64,000 nt of DNA from contig MFYT01000008.1 in NCBI GenBank assembly GCA_001789205.1, forward strand, positions 127,738-191,737, written 5' to 3'. Source of the stretch: Candidatus Raymondbacteria bacterium RIFOXYA2_FULL_49_16 (GTDB lineage Bacteria; Fibrobacterota; OXYB2-FULL-49-7; XYB2-FULL-49-35). Below, in pieces: positions 61,823-64,000 of the stretch. A program made the position numbers and the translations under genes. Below the pieces are notes generated by a model that was not told where the DNA came from, searched no databases, and saw nothing but the letters and a program-made list of their open reading frames with translations. Every line of letters begins with the position of its first letter. Within the stretch, counting starts at the first letter, position 1.

Positions 61823-61837
61823 GGTTTTTTACCGCAA

Positions 61838-61916
61838 CAGTGAGGTTAAGGCCAAGAAAAAGCGAAATTAAGGTCGAGTAAAGGCAAGGTCAAGATTGAT
61901 GTCAAGGAAAAACAAG
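61838..61916. repeat. Purine-rich AAGGTC/AAGGCC hexamer tract
   Basis: AAGGCCAAGAAAAAGCGAAATTAAGGTCGAG followed by AAGGCAAGGTCAAG. Similar hexamers recur at 62255-62280 and 63650-63735. This tract supplies the last codons and the stop of the broken nucleotidyltransferase. Confidence 0.5.
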
Positions 61917-62204
61917 GCATTAACGGTTTGAAATGTCCGCATAGGCATGAAAAAAACAGATGGCGGGATACCCTGGACCGCGATATCAATGTCTGATGAT
62001 TTGGAAAAAAGACCGTTTACTACAGAGCCAAAAGTCCAGATAGTTGTTGCGTGGTATTCCTGTTTTAATATTACTGCAATCCGGGAAACCAGGCCCTGTA
62101 TCTAAACCATCTGCAGAAATAATTGACAGGCCCCTGGCCTGCAACAGCCCGCTGTATCTCTTTTTTGCCGCCGTGTCTAATTCAAAAACCGTCCGTGAAT
62201 CCAT
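61868..62204 (-). pseudogene. MNT-type nucleotidyltransferase remnant, frameshifted
   Basis: The downstream frame reads RIAVILKQEYHATTIWTFGS then VVNGLFSKSSDIDIAVQGIP, the GS...DxD signature of minimal nucleotidyltransferases, ending LDINLDLAFTRP. The upstream frame (from ATG 62204, MDSRTVFELDTAAKKRYSG) is in another phase. The shift lies between about 62060 and 62105, and a TAG blocks the other frame. Such proteins are often antitoxins or toxins of HEPN/MNT pairs. No HEPN partner is visible, so this copy is probably dead. Confidence 0.65.
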
Positions 62205-62376
62205 ATGTTGAAATATTATTATCGTTAAGGACAAGTATCAAGTTCGCAGAGGTTCAGGGGAAAGAAGGTCAAGGAAGGGACACCTTAAAACAGATGTCTA
62301 TTGATTATAATCTACCAATAACATATATTTAAGGTATGTTATAATCTTATCATACGATAAGGCATTAAGGTTCATT

Positions 62377-63693
62377 ATGATACAAACTTTGACTGATTGG
62401 AATCCCTGGTGGACTGGCCAGAAGCCACCATCTTCAAAACCTCGTCCAACATACCTGGCTCGAATACAGAAATACATGACTTCGGGCGAGCTTCTCTTTC
62501 TCAATGGTGTAAGGCGTTCTGGAAAAACCACTTTAATGCTCCAGGCGATCGAAGGCCTGCTGAATAATGGAACAAACCCCAAACAAATATTTTCGGTTAA
62601 CTTTGATGACCCGGCATTCGGCGATGTAAAGAACCCGCTTGCAGCCGTACTGGACTGCTATCATAGCGAGGTGTATCCGGGTAAGGACTGTTATCTGTTC
62701 CTCGATGAAATACAGGCTGTTCCGGCATGGGAGCGCCAGATAAAAAAATATTATGATCTTGGACTTTACCGGATCGTGCTTTCCGGGTCAAGCGCGCATC
62801 TTCTGGGCACTACACTGGCAAATCTACTGTCAGGAAGATATTTCCAGATACAAGTTTTCCCTCTTGATTTTACCGAATACCTCGCCTTCAATAATGTGGC
62901 GTTTCAGGATGCGGTTTCTTTGTTTGCGCAGAAAGACCGGGTGTGCTTTTTTCTTAACGAATACCTCTCAAAAGGTGGTTTTCCCAGAGCTGCCATGGAA
63001 AAGGATGATTTATTGCGGCAAGACCTTCTCAAAAGCTATTATGATTCCATTATTTTCAAAGATATTGTATCCACGCATTCAGTAAGAAAAATCGACACAC
63101 TTAAAACTTTTATCCATTATTTATTCACCAATTTCGCTTCACTATATTCCATCAAAGGCCTCGCACGCCTGCTCCATCTTGACCATCAGACCGCAACGGA
63201 ATATATTCGATATCTCCATGACGCCCATCTGGTAACAAGCATCCCCTTGTTCGATTATTCCCTGAAAATACAGGAACGAAACAATCGGAAGGCGTATTGT
63301 GTTGATAACGGCCTTCGAAACTCCGTTTCATTCAAATTCTCAAGTGATTCGGGCCGTCTGGCTGAAAATGTTGCGTTCAACGCTCTGAACAGAGGGCATG
63401 ACCAGGTTTATTACTGGAAGGGCAAGGGTGAAGTGGATTTTGTAATAAAAAACAGCGATCAAACCTTATGGGCAATAAACATCTGCTTTTCGAATGACAT
63501 TCCGGAACGTGAGAGAGAATCTTTGTTCGAATTCAAGAAAGAATTTCCTGATAAGAGCGCACGGTTGGTTATTTTAACCAAAGATGTGGAGAAAATTGAG
63601 ATGGGCATCGAGTATATCCCCCTTTGGAAATGGCTGTGCATGCTCGAGGGGAAAGGACGAGGTCGAGGAGAAGAAGGCCAAGGCCGATGTTGA
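62377..63693 (+). CDS. AAA_14/DUF4143-type ATPase, intact
   Basis: 438 residues. Walker A NGVRRSGKTTLML, sensor/Walker B CYLFLDEIQAVPAWERQIKKYYD, SGSSAHLLGTTLANLLSGRYF, DIVSTHSVRKIDTLKTFIHYL and DUF4143 domain (NVAFNALNRGHDQVYYWKGKGEVDFVIKN). The family has AAA+ and PD-(D/E)XK-like halves. The end (GKGRGRGEEGQGRC) is low complexity from a purine repeat and is probably not ancestral. It is a second, divergent member beside the broken copy. Role unknown; defence or toxin-like functions have been suggested for some. Confidence 0.9.
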   Translation: MIQTLTDWNPWWTGQKPPSSKPRPTYLARIQKYMTSGELLFLNGVRRSGKTTLMLQAIEGLLNNGTNPKQIFSVNFDDPAFGDVKNPLAAVLDCYHSEVYPGKDCYLFLDEIQAVPAWERQIKKYYDLGLYRIVLSGSSAHLLGTTLANLLSGRYFQIQVFPLDFTEYLAFNNVAFQDAVSLFAQKDRVCFFLNEYLSKGGFPRAAMEKDDLLRQDLLKSYYDSIIFKDIVSTHSVRKIDTLKTFIHYLFTNFASLYSIKGLARLLHLDHQTATEYIRYLHDAHLVTSIPLFDYSLKIQERNNRKAYCVDNGLRNSVSFKFSSDSGRLAENVAFNALNRGHDQVYYWKGKGEVDFVIKNSDQTLWAINICFSNDIPERERESLFEFKKEFPDKSARLVILTKDVEKIEMGIEYIPLWKWLCMLEGKGRGRGEEGQGRC

Positions 63694-63735
63694 GGCTGAG
63701 AAAGAAGAGGCTAAGGTTGAGGTCAAGCAAGACTG
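63650..63735. repeat. Purine-rich hexamer tract at the 3' end of the ATPase
   Basis: GAGGTCGAGGAGAAGAAGGCC... and AAGGCTAAGGTTGAGGTCAAGCAAG, related to the tract at 61838. It has extended the C-terminus of the ATPase. Confidence 0.45.
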
Positions 63736-63850
63736 AACGCTTGGGCAGGCATTCTTACAGGCACCTATAACGTAAGCGTTCGGTGAACCCATATTGAATT
63801 TCTTCGCCTTTTTCGGGATATTATAGGCACACAATCGCGAAGGAGGTTCT

Positions 63851-63928
63851 ATGTCCACGAGTTTGAATCCCAAAGGGCGCCGCATGCTTGCTTTGGTAAG
63901 GGCGTATGACAGCAGCTCTGACGATTAG
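63851..63928 (+). CDS. 25-residue open frame with a consensus ribosome site
   Basis: AAGGAGGTTCT stands directly before ATG. The product MSTSLNPKGRRMLALVRAYD then SSSDD, basic then acidic. It may be the interrupted first frame of a transposon gene (an IS66 tnpA-like start) or a leader peptide for the downstream hairpin. Too short to classify. Confidence 0.35.
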   Translation: MSTSLNPKGRRMLALVRAYDSSSDD

Positions 63929-63957
63929 CTGATTTTTCGCACTCCCCCCCCTCGGAC

Positions 63958-63996
63958 AATCGCTAAATCCTTCGAAATTCCAAGGATTTAGCGATT
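63958..63996 (+). terminator. Hairpin with T-run after the 25-residue frame
   Basis: AATCGCTAAATCCTT pairs perfectly with AAGGATTTAGCGATT (15 base pairs, 9-base loop), followed by TTT at the window edge. It resembles a factor-independent terminator, though the stem is AT-rich. Confidence 0.5.
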
Positions 63997-64000
63997 TTTC

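Larger units (their letters stand above)
63772..64000. mobile_element. Possible left end of an IS66-type element
   Basis: The sequence GTAAGCGTTCGGTGAACCC at 63772 resembles the GTAAGCG terminal inverted repeats I associate with IS66-family elements. A small open frame with a strong ribosome site follows at 63851. No transposase is within the window and the right end is not visible, so this is only a suggestion. Confidence 0.3.

Overview
The window looks like chromosome from a Gram-negative, probably anaerobic bacterium of roughly 48-50% GC. It carries an Rnf complex, a Wza-type exporter with a tyrosine autokinase, several predicted beta-barrel or periplasmic proteins, the DXP isoprenoid route, RNase Y with a YmdB-type phosphodiesterase, and tRNA genes without an encoded CCA. 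The gene content reminded me of the Fibrobacterota and related FCB-type lineages. That is a guess from gene content; no 16S or phylogeny is visible.

Layout. 1-4,358 (minus): exopolysaccharide export and chain-length control (SLBB protein, BY-kinase, MinD/FlhG-like ATPase, Wza-like exporter). 4,435-7,797 (minus): der-plsY-gpsA-merR, driven by a near-consensus sigma70 promoter. 7,919-10,008 (minus): phosphohexomutase and queC, closed by a hairpin terminator. 10,100-20,056 (plus): glcD-obg-glcE-glcF, a small Cys protein, rnfCDGEAB and rseC, packed with 1-23 bp overlaps. 20,013-24,941: a single-domain response regulator, dus, a radical-SAM DUF512 protein, rluB and a barrel/coiled-coil/HEAT protein. 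24,951-30,993 (minus): a four-gene operon of envelope protein, sensor kinase, OmpR-type regulator and PQQ-type beta-propeller. 31,081-32,974: tRNA-Arg, small envelope proteins, DUF4416 and a FlgM-like microprotein. 33,084-48,243 (minus): a long one-direction housekeeping run, tRNA-Val, thrS-infC-rpmI-rplT-pheST-zapB-like-zapA-6S RNA-rny-ymdB-folD-xseAB-ispA-dxs. 48,299-53,240: an HDOD protein, an HD-GYP protein and pgm. 53,352-60,357 (minus): surface-glycan genes, with two unusual fusion enzymes, wecB and a GT4. 60,403-64,000: decaying and mobile DNA with AAA_14/DUF4143 ATPases, a broken nucleotidyltransferase and a possible IS end.

How parts work together. The two fusions at 53-58 kb together encode a 4,6-dehydratase, an aminotransferase, an N-acetyltransferase and a phosphoglycosyl transferase. 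That is a bacillosamine-like route from UDP-GlcNAc to a lipid-linked amino sugar carried on two polypeptides. A GT4 and a UDP-GlcNAc 2-epimerase lie beside them. The GlcDEF and Rnf genes join 2-hydroxyacid oxidation to membrane electron transfer. 6S RNA, RNase Y and a putative FlgM with its own sigma28-like promoter give a cluster of RNA and sigma-factor regulators within 8 kb.

Most unusual: GC-rich palindromic elements sit inside the glycan genes without closing their reading frames. One type is used in two different frames. Degenerate ACTAGG / AACGAGG simple repeats fill the gaps from 53.2 to 61.7 kb, and I did not notice them in the housekeeping part of the window.
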